DNA of 64,000 bases from Oscillospiraceae bacterium (lineage in GTDB: Bacteria > Bacillota > Clostridia > Oscillospirales > Oscillospiraceae). Below are positions 34,983 to 44,672 of this stretch, piece after piece. Where the stretch lies: contig CADCKQ010000003.1 in NCBI GenBank assembly GCA_902802045.1, positions 248,001-312,000 on the forward strand. Direction: 5' to 3'. Below the pieces are notes generated by a model, which was given only the letters and a program-made list of their open reading frames with translations, did no database searches and was not told the DNA's origin. The position numbers and the translations under genes were made by a program. Positions within the stretch are counted from its first letter, which is position 1. Every line of letters starts with the position of its first letter.

Positions 34983-35115
34983 AGGGCGAACCCGGAAAAG
35001 ATCCTTCCAGAATTCATCGGAGGCTGTGGGGTCGCCATGAAAAGCACACTCATGCTTATGACAGATTTTGAAATCGAAGAAGATGGCATCGATTCCGATA
35101 TCGGGACCTTCTCCC
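34983..35115 (-). other. Unidentified open fragment in frame with the GNAT gene
   Basis: About 44 codons without a stop or a usable start, reading into the GNAT gene; it includes IDAIFFDFKICHKHECAF and HGDPTASDEFWKDLF. I do not recognise the parent family. It lies between the GNAT body and the palindromic pair at 35121-35156, and looks like a piece brought in by rearrangement. Confidence 0.4.
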
Positions 35116-35343
35116 TCATCTGCCGCTGCGCGGCATCTTCCCCCGCTGGGGGAAGAACACCATCGGCACCACCACGCAGAACATCATGTTGATGAACAGG
35201 GTCCCCAGGGGTTCCAGGACGGCGGCGCCCTCCCACACGAAACCGAAGATGATGCCCAGCACGATGCCCAGGATCAACGAGAAGAAGAACCAGTTGTTTT
35301 TCAGAAAGTTTTTTATAACGGCCTCCAGACGGATTGATTTCAC
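35116..35343 (-). pseudogene. Truncated dicarboxylate/amino-acid:cation symporter, N-terminal fragment
   Basis: 75 codons from a GTG. About 63 of them match the N-terminus of DAACS/GltP symporters: FLKNNWFFFSLILGIVLG, then EGAAVLEPLGTLFINMMF and VVVPMVFF. Intact proteins have about 400 residues and continue with a Ser-rich second helix. Here homology stops at MVFF, exactly where a perfect hairpin begins (35156), and a stop follows shortly. It is divergent from the AraC-RsmE chimera. Confidence 0.8.
35121..35156. repeat. Paired perfect hairpins interrupting the symporter fragment
   Basis: TGCCGC/GCGGCA around TGC, immediately followed by TCTTCCCCC/GGGGGAAGA around GCT. The layout resembles small palindromic repeats found in many copies in clostridial genomes; only one copy is visible here. 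Confidence 0.55.
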
Positions 35344-35449
35344 TGCACCCTATCTTATCCGATTCAAACTGCAAAAAGAATTGCAGCATTTGCTTGAAAA
35401 CTTGCAAAAAGTGCTGTATTCTGAGGACGGTGAAAGGCGAGGTGAGCGC

Positions 35450-35959
35450 ATGGCAGCAAAAAACAACAAAAAAGTAGCCCGCGAGGGCTATCTGAAGGAG
35501 AACTATCACTATTTTCATCTGCGCGACACCGCCGGACAGGAGCGCGACTTTCACTTTCACGAGTTTGACAAGATCGTGCTGCTGCTCGCCGGGCGCGTGG
35601 ACTACGCCATGGAGAGCAGCGTCTACACGCTGCGCCCCTGGGACATCCTACTGGTGCGGCACCACACGATCCACAAGGCGCTCATCGACAAGTCGGAGCC
35701 CTATGAGCGCGTGATCCTCTATCTCGACCGACGTTTTTTCGACCGGCTGATGCCGGACACCGTGCTGGAGGCCAACAAGGCCGCCAAAACCGTCGCCCTG
35801 GTGACGGGGCCGGAGGGCGGCTTCGCCCCCTTCGAGGCAGACCTGGCCCGCATCGTAGGGCTGCACATCTGCTCGATGGGCGAGCGCATCCTGCGCTGCG
35901 AGACCGCGCCGGTGGTCGCCACCACCGCCGTCATGTACGCGACGGGCAACCTGTCGTAG
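35450..35959 (+). CDS. Chimeric reading frame: AraC-type cupin domain joined to the C-terminus of RsmE
   Basis: 169 residues. Residues 1 to about 104 form the N-terminal sensory cupin of AraC-family regulators (HFHEFDKIVLLLAGRVDYAM; PWDILLVRHHTIHKAL). The DNA-binding helices that should follow are missing. From about 110 the chain is the C-terminal SPOUT-knot part of the 16S rRNA m3U1498 methyltransferase RsmE (LVTGPEGGFAPFEADLARI; GERILRCETAPVVATT), lacking the N-terminal two thirds. The junction is in frame. An ATG with GAGGTGAGCGC is present and a terminator follows. Neither parent function can be complete, so it is probably a recombination scar, though possibly still translated. Confidence 0.78.
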   Translation: MAAKNNKKVAREGYLKENYHYFHLRDTAGQERDFHFHEFDKIVLLLAGRVDYAMESSVYTLRPWDILLVRHHTIHKALIDKSEPYERVILYLDRRFFDRLMPDTVLEANKAAKTVALVTGPEGGFAPFEADLARIVGLHICSMGERILRCETAPVVATTAVMYATGNLS

Positions 35960-36000
35960 TGTCCGGTGGTCGGTGGCCGGTGGCTGAAAACGAATCATGA

Positions 36001-36037
36001 AAAAGCTCTTTCGGGATTCTCCCGAAAGAGCTTTTTT
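36001..36037. terminator. Bidirectional terminator between the chimera and the HAD gene
   Basis: Perfect 16-base stem AAAAGCTCTTTCGGGA / TCCCGAAAGAGCTTTT with a TTC loop. Just left of it (35961-35987) is a short GGTGG-rich direct-repeat run. Confidence 0.93.
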
Positions 36038-36038
36038 G

Positions 36039-36647
36039 TCAGATCGCGACGTCCAGTTCCCGCAGTTTCGCGCGCAGCTCCTCCACGTCGCCGTGGAAGA
36101 CGATGGCCTGCAGGCCGCTGAAGAACGCGCCCTCGGCGTTCGACGTGGCGTCGTCGATAAAGACGCACTCGCCGGGGATGAGGGAAAAGGTCTCGCACAG
36201 GCGGCGGTAGATCTCCGGCTGGGGCTTGACCAGCCCCACGTCCGCACTGATGAGCGCGCCGTCAAAGCATTCGCTACCCGGAATGCGCGGCCAGTAGCTG
36301 TGCTGGCGGCGCGAAGCGTTTGACAGGAGATAGATCCCATAGCCCTTCGCCTTGAGCTCGCGCACCAGAGCGGCCATGCCCTCCATGGGCACGATGGGCC
36401 GATCCCAGGCGGTCACAAACTGCGCCGCCTGGGCGTGGAGACGCTGGGGCAGGCGCGCGCACATCAACGCGATGGCCTCGTCGTCCGTCAGCGAGCCGCG
36501 GTCGAGCCGCGACCATTCCAGCGACTGGAAAACCTCCCGTCTGAGCAGGTCTCTGTCCTCTCCGAAGATCCCGGCACGGTCCAGAAACATCTCCGGATCG
36601 AAGCGGTTCAGGACCTGCCCCATGTCAAATACGATGTTTCGAATCAT
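36039..36647 (-). CDS. HAD-family phosphatase (subfamily IA)
   Basis: 202 residues. Motif I VFDMGQVLNRFD supplies the nucleophile Asp (residue 8) in the DxG variant seen in YihX-like sugar phosphatases; motif II is LLSNAS, motif III Lys is in LVKPQPEIY, and motif IV is VFIDDATSNAEGA. This predicts a cytoplasmic phosphatase acting on a small phosphorylated metabolite. It lies 20 bases downstream of the ABC ATPase gene on the same strand and shares its GC-rich codon style, so it probably belongs to that operon. Confidence 0.88.
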   Translation of the reverse strand: MIRNIVFDMGQVLNRFDPEMFLDRAGIFGEDRDLLRREVFQSLEWSRLDRGSLTDDEAIALMCARLPQRLHAQAAQFVTAWDRPIVPMEGMAALVRELKAKGYGIYLLSNASRRQHSYWPRIPGSECFDGALISADVGLVKPQPEIYRRLCETFSLIPGECVFIDDATSNAEGAFFSGLQAIVFHGDVEELRAKLRELDVAI

Positions 36648-36667
36648 ACGACGCTCTCCGGCGCCTC

Positions 36668-38287
<1,620 letters not shown>

Positions 38288-38292
38288 TTTCG

Positions 38293-40119
38293 TTATCCTC
38301 CTATTCCCTTATCGAGGCTCGCACCCGTAACTTTGTTGACAATCGTGTTGAAGACGAGGATCGTGATGATCAGCAGCAGGTTGATGCCGCTGGAGAAGGC
38401 GTACAGACCCATTTCGTCAAAGTAGTCCAGCATCGTCGAGAGGATGCGGCTCTGTCCGCACAGCAGCATGAACAGGCTCAACTCACGCAGACAGGTCATG
38501 AAGGGCAGCAGATAGCCGCTGATGATCGACGATTTCTGGATCGGGATGATGATGCGGGTCATGCGCTTGATCCAGGGGATGTCCTGGATGATCGCCGCCT
38601 CCTCGATCTCGCCGGAAAGCTGCAGCATGGAGTTCAGCGACGAGCGGCTGGCAAAGGGGATGTACTTGATCGTACCGGCGACGATCAGACCCGTGTAGGT
38701 GTTGTACAGTCTGACCGACTCGCTGGAGAAGAGCACGAACAGCGCCGCGCCCACGGCGATGGACGGCATCAGATAGGGCAGGAAGGCCACGGAGTTGACA
38801 TAGTTGGCCCATTTGCTGCGGCGCTGCTTGGCCACGGCGTAGCCGACCAGGGTGCCGATGGTGCCGGCGACGAGGGCGCAGCAGACGCTGACCCACAGCG
38901 TGCCGCCGAAGGCCTTCCAGATCTCGGCGTTGTAGAGGATGCCCTTCTGGCCGTACATGCCCTGCTCGGTGACGTTTTCGCTCGTCAGCCACCACTTGGT
39001 CGTCAGATTGTTAACGTTGCCGGTGTAGAGGAAGGAATAGTCGCCCGGGTTGGGCAGGAAGGTCTCAAAGGCAAAGGAGATGATCGGGAAAATGCTGGTG
39101 AAGAAGGTCAGGATGACCAGGATGATCGCCAGGACATACTTGGCCGCGCCAAGGTTGATCTTGGAGATCTGGCCGGATTTGCCCGTGACCGTGGTGTAGC
39201 TCTTGCGGCTGGTCAGCGACAGCTGGTTGAGCAGCATGATCGCGATGCCGAAGACCATCATGATGATGGCCAGGATGCTCGCCTCGCCGGTGTACTTCGA
39301 GTTCATCGAGACGTACTTCGTCGAAAGCGTGGTCAGCTGCATGTAGTGCGGCACGGGGTAGGAGCCCATGGCGCTGCCGAAGACCAGCAGGATCGTCGAG
39401 AGGATGGCGGGCTTGACCATCGGCAGGGTGATGCGGAACATGATGCGGTGCTTGGGCGTGTCGAGGATCGTCGCCGCCTCTTCCAGGTTCGCGTCCATGT
39501 TCCGGAAGATGCCGCCGATCAGGATATAGGCGAAGGGCGCATAGTGCAGACCCAGGACCATCAGACTGGGGAACAGGCCCTGGCAGAACCACTTTGGCAT
39601 ATAGATATGGAACAGCGACGCCAACAATCCGTCGGACGTGCCGGTAATTTTCGTGGAGTAAAACAGGTTTTGCCACACGACGGCCAGCGTCCACTGCGGC
39701 ATGATGTAGGGGAAGATGAAAATGGAGCTTAAGTACTGTCTCCAGGCCAGGTTGGAGCGGGTGATGAGAAAGGCAAAGATGCCGCCGTAGAGGATGGACA
39801 CCACGCAGGTGCCCACCGAGAGCAGCACGGTGTTCCACAGCGGTTTCCACAGGTTGGCCTTGGCCAGCTTGCTGGTGAAGAGGTCGGTATAGTTGACAAC
39901 CGTCCAGCCGGTGGTCTGCTTGGTCAGATGGGCGTCGATCGTGCCGGCGTGGATCTTGAAGGTATCCTCCACGATGGCGACGATGGGCGCGACGGTGGTG
40001 ACCGTCAGCACGATGCCGAGCAGCAGCAGGATCACGTTATAGGGCTTGGAAAAGAAGGTCTTGACCTTATTCCATGCGATCGTGGCCGGACTTGCCACAA
40101 GGGTCGCGGAACTGTTCAT
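38293..40119 (-). CDS. ABC transporter permease, two fused permease domains (AfuB/ThiP type)
   Basis: 608 residues with about twelve spans: two MetI-like permease halves in one chain. The first half holds the coupling motif EEAATILDTPKHRIMFRI; the second holds EIEEAAIIQDIPWIKRMTRI. This architecture is typical of ferric iron, thiamine and 2-aminoethylphosphonate importers. The ATG at 40119 has AAGGAG seven bases upstream; the longer in-frame reading begins within the upstream hairpin. It ends five bases before the ATPase gene. The substrate is undetermined. Confidence 0.88.
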   Translation of the reverse strand: MNSSATLVASPATIAWNKVKTFFSKPYNVILLLLGIVLTVTTVAPIVAIVEDTFKIHAGTIDAHLTKQTTGWTVVNYTDLFTSKLAKANLWKPLWNTVLLSVGTCVVSILYGGIFAFLITRSNLAWRQYLSSIFIFPYIMPQWTLAVVWQNLFYSTKITGTSDGLLASLFHIYMPKWFCQGLFPSLMVLGLHYAPFAYILIGGIFRNMDANLEEAATILDTPKHRIMFRITLPMVKPAILSTILLVFGSAMGSYPVPHYMQLTTLSTKYVSMNSKYTGEASILAIIMMVFGIAIMLLNQLSLTSRKSYTTVTGKSGQISKINLGAAKYVLAIILVILTFFTSIFPIISFAFETFLPNPGDYSFLYTGNVNNLTTKWWLTSENVTEQGMYGQKGILYNAEIWKAFGGTLWVSVCCALVAGTIGTLVGYAVAKQRRSKWANYVNSVAFLPYLMPSIAVGAALFVLFSSESVRLYNTYTGLIVAGTIKYIPFASRSSLNSMLQLSGEIEEAAIIQDIPWIKRMTRIIIPIQKSSIISGYLLPFMTCLRELSLFMLLCGQSRILSTMLDYFDEMGLYAFSSGINLLLIITILVFNTIVNKVTGASLDKGIGG

Positions 40120-40145
40120 AGGATGTCTCCTTCCTGTAAAACAAA

Positions 40146-40180
40146 GCGCCTCCGAATGCGCGGAACGCACCCGGAGGCGC
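40146..40180 (-). terminator. Attenuating hairpin between the binding protein and permease genes
   Basis: Stem GCGCCTCCG / CGGAGGCGC followed on the minus strand by TTTGTTTTA. It probably lets most transcripts stop after the binding-protein gene. Confidence 0.7.
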
Positions 40181-40221
40181 TTGCCTGCTTTATGCAGGTA
40201 CAGCAGTCAGCTTATAAGGGA

Positions 40222-41538
40222 TCAGCCGGCACTGTACTTGTCGAGCATCTCGATCCAGCTGCCGACAGTGAACGCGGCGTCAGCGCAGTAGGCGGGATCC
40301 TCGAGGACCAGCTTGCCGGTGGTGGTCCACCAGTCATAGCCGCGGTCGTTCTTGTTCGGGAACTTCAGTTCGCCGTCCACAACGCCGCCCTGAGAGTGGC
40401 CGTACTTCTCCTCGGTGCCGGCCGCGACGGTCGGGTTGGAGGAGTAGCCGCCCATATCCTTGCCCCAGGCGGAGAAGCCGTCGACGGTGCAGGTGATGTA
40501 GCTGATGAACGCGCAGGCGGTCCAGGGCAGCGGGCTGTTGTCGGGAACGAACATGTAGTGGCAGTAGCCGCCGAACTGGTCGGTGGCGGATTTGTCGGTC
40601 AGGTTCTTGCAGATGGGGCCGTCGTCGGTGACAGCGTTGTAGCTGCCGACCCACAGCTTGATCCACGCGAGCGCGTAGGCGCCGTTTTCGTCAAGGCCCA
40701 GGTCCTCGGCGTCGCCCTTGAGCTCGTTGATGGTGGGCTGGAAGTAGGCCTGCTCCTCGGCGGGCAGCTTGTCAAAGGCTTCCTTCAGCCAGCCGGCGTA
40801 CTGGGGCGCGGTCAGCATGTAGAGGAAGTTCTTGCCGACGATCTCGGAGTCGATGTCCATGAACTGGCCATGCTCGCCCTCGGCGACGTAATCCCAAACG
40901 TTGTCGAACACCTTGTCGCCGGTGCAGTTGAACATGAAGACCTTGTTCAGGGTCTGCAGGGGCAGATAGCCTTCATAGGTGGCGGCGTCAACGCCGTTGG
41001 CCTCGGCCCACTCCTTCGGGATGAAGGTGTCGAGGATGCCGGTCTGGACCATCTTGCTCTCGATCTGGTTGCCGTCCTGGATCAGGGTCACGGCGAAGGT
41101 GCCGGTGGCCTTGGTGGAGTTGGCGGTCAGCTGATCGAAGATCTTGTTGTTCTTCGGCTGCTGCCAGTCAAACTCGAGCTTGTAGCTGGGGTCGATGGTC
41201 TGCAGATACTCGATGAACAGAGGCAGCGCGCTCTTGCCGCGGCTGGAGTTGCCCACGCCGTAGAGCATCTGGCCGTTGGACTCTTCGATCGCCTTCTTGG
41301 CGAGCTCTTCCATGGTCATGCCTTCGGCTTCCTTGATGATCTTCTGCACCTCGGTGAGGTTCTCCTCGACCGGGGCGGGCTCGGCGGCGGGCTCGTCGGC
41401 CGGCGCATCAGCGGCGGGAGCGTCGGCGGCCGGCGCAGCGGCCGGCGCAGCGGCCGGAGCCGGAGCAGCCTGCTGGCCGCAGGCGGCGAGCGCAAAGATC
41501 ATGGCGAAAGCCAGAAGAAGTGCCAATGCTTTCTTCAT
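40222..41538 (-). CDS. Extracellular solute-binding lipoprotein, family 1 type
   Basis: 438 residues. Signal MKKALALLLAFAMIFALAAC with lipid Cys at about 20, then an Ala/Pro/Asp/Glu linker to about 55, then a two-lobe binding protein (YGVGNSSRGKSALPLFIEYL; KLEFDWQQPKNNKIFDQLTA; GKNFLYMLTAPQYAGWLKEA). It matches the family 1 / iron- or polyamine-type proteins that pair with fused AfuB-like permeases. The ligand is not known. The ATG has GGAGG nine bases upstream, and a consensus promoter is about 60 bases further. It is first in the leftward operon. Confidence 0.88.
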   Translation of the reverse strand: MKKALALLLAFAMIFALAACGQQAAPAPAAAPAAAPAADAPAADAPADEPAAEPAPVEENLTEVQKIIKEAEGMTMEELAKKAIEESNGQMLYGVGNSSRGKSALPLFIEYLQTIDPSYKLEFDWQQPKNNKIFDQLTANSTKATGTFAVTLIQDGNQIESKMVQTGILDTFIPKEWAEANGVDAATYEGYLPLQTLNKVFMFNCTGDKVFDNVWDYVAEGEHGQFMDIDSEIVGKNFLYMLTAPQYAGWLKEAFDKLPAEEQAYFQPTINELKGDAEDLGLDENGAYALAWIKLWVGSYNAVTDDGPICKNLTDKSATDQFGGYCHYMFVPDNSPLPWTACAFISYITCTVDGFSAWGKDMGGYSSNPTVAAGTEEKYGHSQGGVVDGELKFPNKNDRGYDWWTTTGKLVLEDPAYCADAAFTVGSWIEMLDKYSAG

Positions 41539-41600
41539 TTTTCTTTTCCTCCAATACAATTGTCTAAGCTTCCGTAAACCCTACGGATCTTAACACGTGA

Positions 41601-41629
41601 ATTATACTTCTATTTGGCAGTAATGTCAA
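41601..41629 (-). promoter_or_regulatory. Consensus sigma-A promoter of the GC-rich ABC operon
   Basis: On the minus strand: TTGACA, exactly 17 bases, TATAAT. It is a full consensus match and the strongest promoter in the window, about 65 bases before the binding-protein ATG. Confidence 0.9.
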
Positions 41630-41867
41630 ACGCTACGCCATATCAGCGCGCTGATTTGTAGCTGTTAACAAAAAAGTTGTTAAAACTTTGTAAAGTCTGC
41701 CTATTGATTTTGATTTTTGAAGGATATTATTTCGTTTTTAGCCTCGGCCGGACGGAAGCGTCTGTGCGGACCCGTAAGTCATGCCGTCCCTGCAAAACAC
41801 TATAAAACTATTTTACGACACCCGCCCATTGAAGGGGTGTTTTCTATACTTACGCGTTTTTCCTCCC
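41630..41867. other. Gene-free spacer between the ABC operon and pepD
   Basis: AT-rich, no credible gene. A small hairpin, ACACCC / GGGTGT followed by TTT (41818-41843), may be a leftover terminator. Nothing else is recognised. Confidence 0.4.
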
Positions 41868-41896
41868 TTGTTTTTCGCCTCACCGGTAAGTATAAT
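41868..41896 (+). promoter_or_regulatory. Probable promoter of pepD
   Basis: TTGTTT, 17-base spacer, TATAAT, ending 35 bases before the pepD ATG. Confidence 0.7.
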
Positions 41897-41931
41897 ATTC
41901 GCAGAATTATTATTTATTTAGGAGCATAATT

Positions 41932-43380
41932 ATGGCAGCACTTGAAAACATAGAACCAAAACAGGTCTTTTACTGGTTCGAGCAGATCTGTTCCGTCCCG
42001 CACGGTTCGGGAAATGTTAAAAAGATCAGCGATTTTCTCGTGTCCTTTGCCAGCGAGAGAGGGCTTGATTATGTTCAGGACGACGCTCTGAATGTAATAA
42101 TATACGCGCCCGCATCTGAGGGCTATGAGGACTCCTCTCCCCTGATCATCCAGGGACACATGGACATGGTCTGCGCCAAGACCGAGGACTGCAAGATCGA
42201 CTTTCTGAATGATCCGATAACGCCCTATGTCGACGGAGACTGGGTCACGGCCGAAGGCACCTCACTCGGAGGAGATGACGGAATCGCGGTCGCGATCGCT
42301 CTCGCGATACTTGATGACAAAAAGATCGCCCATCCCACGCTTGAATGTGTCTTTACCGTCAATGAAGAGACCGGAATGGACGGGGCTCAGGCCCTGGATT
42401 TCAGAAATCTCAAAGGCAGAAGGCTTTTAAATCTCGACTCTGAGGCAGAGGGCATGATAATTGCAGGCTGCGCCGGAGGCGTCCGCGCGGACTGCTCCTT
42501 CCCCGTTTCAAGGGAGGGATGCGATGGGGTCTCCTGCACGTTGTCGGTCGAAGGCCTCAAAGGCGGGCACTCGGGTGAGGAGATCAACAAGGGCAGGCTC
42601 AATGCGAACAAAGCCCTGGGAAGGATCCTCTACGCTCTGAACAAAGACAGTCTTATACATCTTGTAAGCATAGAAGGCGGAGTCGTCGACAACGCCATAC
42701 CCGTAAAGGCAAAGGCTGTGTTTGCCGCCGCTGATGACGATCTCGCCATCATAAAATCCCTCGTCCTGGCGATCGGGGATCACATGAAAAACGAATATGC
42801 TTCCGCAGATCCCGGTCTCAGCATACTCTTTGAAATCGGAAACCGGGAGACCTGTGAGGTCGTTGATAAAGACAGTGCCGACAGACTTCTCTTCTCGCTT
42901 TTCACCCTACCGAACGGTGTTAGGGCGATGAGTCCGGATATCGGGGGGCTCGTCCGGACTTCTCTGAATCTCGGCGTCATAAAGTCATATGAAAGCAGGA
43001 TCGTATTTACGTTTTCCATAAGAAGCAGCCTCGCCTCCCAGAAGCAGCTGCTCTGCGACGAGCTCGTCTCTATGACTGAATTCGCCGGAGGCTCCGTCAC
43101 TTTCCGCAGCCCGTACCCCGCCTGGGAATTCAGGCGCGAATCGGTTTTTCGCGACACTGTCGCCGAGTGCTGCAAACGTGCGTACGGAAAAGACCCGCTC
43201 ATCACCGCTATCCACGGCGGTCTCGAGTGCGGGCTCTTCTCCGAGAAGGCTCCGGATCTCGACTGTGTATCGCTTGGGCCCTCCATGGAAGGGATCCATA
43301 CTCCAGACGAGCGCCTCAGCATAAGCTCAGTTCAAAGGATCTGGGCACTGGTCCTGGACATACTGAAAAGCTGCAAATAA
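41932..43380 (+). CDS. pepD: Aminoacyl-histidine dipeptidase (M20)
   Basis: Cytoplasmic di-zinc dipeptidase of the PepD/beta-Ala-dipeptidase group, 482 residues, normal length. Metal and catalytic motifs are IIQGHMDMVCAK, the bridging Asp in GGDDGIAVA, and the general base in NEETGMDGA; GLKGGHSGEEI opens the lid domain and HGGLECGLF provides the last metal ligand. It cleaves Xaa-His and other dipeptides, which fits intake by the two peptide importers. It is a single gene with its own promoter, an AGGAG site and a terminator. Confidence 0.95.
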   Translation: MAALENIEPKQVFYWFEQICSVPHGSGNVKKISDFLVSFASERGLDYVQDDALNVIIYAPASEGYEDSSPLIIQGHMDMVCAKTEDCKIDFLNDPITPYVDGDWVTAEGTSLGGDDGIAVAIALAILDDKKIAHPTLECVFTVNEETGMDGAQALDFRNLKGRRLLNLDSEAEGMIIAGCAGGVRADCSFPVSREGCDGVSCTLSVEGLKGGHSGEEINKGRLNANKALGRILYALNKDSLIHLVSIEGGVVDNAIPVKAKAVFAAADDDLAIIKSLVLAIGDHMKNEYASADPGLSILFEIGNRETCEVVDKDSADRLLFSLFTLPNGVRAMSPDIGGLVRTSLNLGVIKSYESRIVFTFSIRSSLASQKQLLCDELVSMTEFAGGSVTFRSPYPAWEFRRESVFRDTVAECCKRAYGKDPLITAIHGGLECGLFSEKAPDLDCVSLGPSMEGIHTPDERLSISSVQRIWALVLDILKSCK

Positions 43381-43400
43381 GCATTTGACCGGATAAAAAT

Positions 43401-43440
43401 ATCAGGCATCTCTCAGCGGGGTGCCTGATTTATTCTTTTT
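43401..43440 (+). terminator. Terminator of pepD
   Basis: Stem ATCAGGCA / TGCCTGAT with a 13-base loop and a TTATTCTTTTTT tail. The tail touches the queT stop on the other strand. Confidence 0.85.
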
Positions 43441-43932
43441 TCACTCGAACAGCCTTTCGGGGTGATGTTTTTCAAGAAACAGCATGAATGGAATCCCTAT
43501 AACACAGCAGGAAATGATCTCTCCCGCCCCGACAGTGAGCATAAAATACCACACGCTGCCCGGTATGCCGTAAGCATATTTCAGAACGAGCGGTACTATT
43601 ATCATATTCGAGATCACCGTCGGGACCGGGGTCAGATATTTGTTGATCTTCGAAAGATATCTGCCCGCGACAGCGCCTATCAGCGTTGCTATAGAACCGA
43701 ATATCACGTCCACGGCTATGCAGCCCGTAAGAATGTTGCTGAGCAGGCACCCGATAAAAAGGCCGGGTATAGACGTCGCCGTAAAATACGGCAGGACAGC
43801 CAGCGCCTCGGATACCCTCACCTGAACGACTCCGTTTGCCAGTCCGAAAAGATTCGTTATATATGTCAGAACGATATAGATCGCAGCTATCGCCGCAGCC
43901 TGAGTAATTTTTCTTGCAGAAAAGTTTTTCAT
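43441..43932 (-). CDS. queT: QueT-family transporter (ECF substrate-binding subunit)
   Basis: 163 residues, about five membrane spans, with the family opening KITQAAAIAAIYIVLTYITN and the middle QVRVSEALAVLPYFT. QueT proteins are S components of energy-coupling-factor importers thought to bring in queuosine precursors; the shared ECF motor would be encoded elsewhere. It is last in the miaB operon, starting two bases after the CPBP protease gene. No preQ1 riboswitch can sit in so small a gap, so any control acts on the whole operon. The operon link with miaB and mutS suggests a tRNA-modification theme. Confidence 0.87.
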   Translation of the reverse strand: MKNFSARKITQAAAIAAIYIVLTYITNLFGLANGVVQVRVSEALAVLPYFTATSIPGLFIGCLLSNILTGCIAVDVIFGSIATLIGAVAGRYLSKINKYLTPVPTVISNMIIVPLVLKYAYGIPGSVWYFMLTVGAGEIISCCVIGIPFMLFLEKHHPERLFE

Positions 43933-43933
43933 T

Positions 43934-44671
43934 TTATATGCTCAGCGCCGAAAGTGCCTTCAGCGCAACTCCGTTCGTAATCATATGAAGAAATACCGAG
44001 GACCAGATGCTTCCCGTCCTCTCATATATATAGCAGAGCGTGAAGCCCGCGGGAAGATACTGGATAATATAGAGCAGATAAGACGGGTCCAGGATCGCTC
44101 CCTGCCACACATGGTACAGGGCAAAGAGCAGCATGCTTACGGCATATCCCCAGATCCTTTTGCCTCTCACGGCGAGGTTCGCAAAGATCCCTCCCCTGAA
44201 CATGAGTTCCTCCGCGAGCGGGGCAAGAAAAACGGCTGCAGCCTTGAGCCAGCCGGCTTCCGCCTTGTAGCTCTGGACGATCGCCTCGTTGTTCAGGTTC
44301 TCGAGCTCCCCGGTTATGAGCCCTATGATCGAACCTGCAGCCGCAGTGAGCAGCATCTGCCCTATATAACAGGCTCCGATCATGATGGCGCAGTACCAGA
44401 AATTCTCGACGATCGGATCAAAATTCTTTCTGAGGAATCTGAAGCAGCAGCTCACAAGCACAAGCACGCCGACGGCGTAGTACGCAAATTCGATCTGCCC
44501 CTCTGTCAGATATTTTGTCAGCTGGGGATAAAAATAACTCAAGGCAAGTGGAATGCCTATAACGTGCACGACCAGCCACGAGAGCATTACGGCGCTCTCC
44601 GCCTTTGTCGGAGCTGCAAGCTCCGGCAGTTTTTTTATTCCTTTGCTTTCGGGAGCGGTGTTGTTTTCCAT
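43934..44671 (-). CDS. CPBP-family intramembrane metalloprotease (Abi/Rce1-like)
   Basis: 245 residues, six to eight spans. The active-site motifs are in the last third: LAEELMFRGG (EExxxR) and FALYHVWQGA (FxxxH). Bacterial members act in envelope processing or bacteriocin immunity; the substrate here is unknown. It begins one base after the mutS stop and ends two bases before queT, so the four genes are one unit. Confidence 0.88.
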   Translation of the reverse strand: MENNTAPESKGIKKLPELAAPTKAESAVMLSWLVVHVIGIPLALSYFYPQLTKYLTEGQIEFAYYAVGVLVLVSCCFRFLRKNFDPIVENFWYCAIMIGACYIGQMLLTAAAGSIIGLITGELENLNNEAIVQSYKAEAGWLKAAAVFLAPLAEELMFRGGIFANLAVRGKRIWGYAVSMLLFALYHVWQGAILDPSYLLYIIQYLPAGFTLCYIYERTGSIWSSVFLHMITNGVALKALSALSI

Positions 44672-44672
44672 T

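Noticed and set aside
39928..41577. 549-codon open frame opposite the permease and binding-protein genes
   Set aside because: It spans two real genes and the hairpin between them, so it is an antisense artefact of high GC.
43932..43934. preQ1 riboswitch for queT
   Set aside because: queT begins two bases after the upstream gene, leaving no room for an aptamer.
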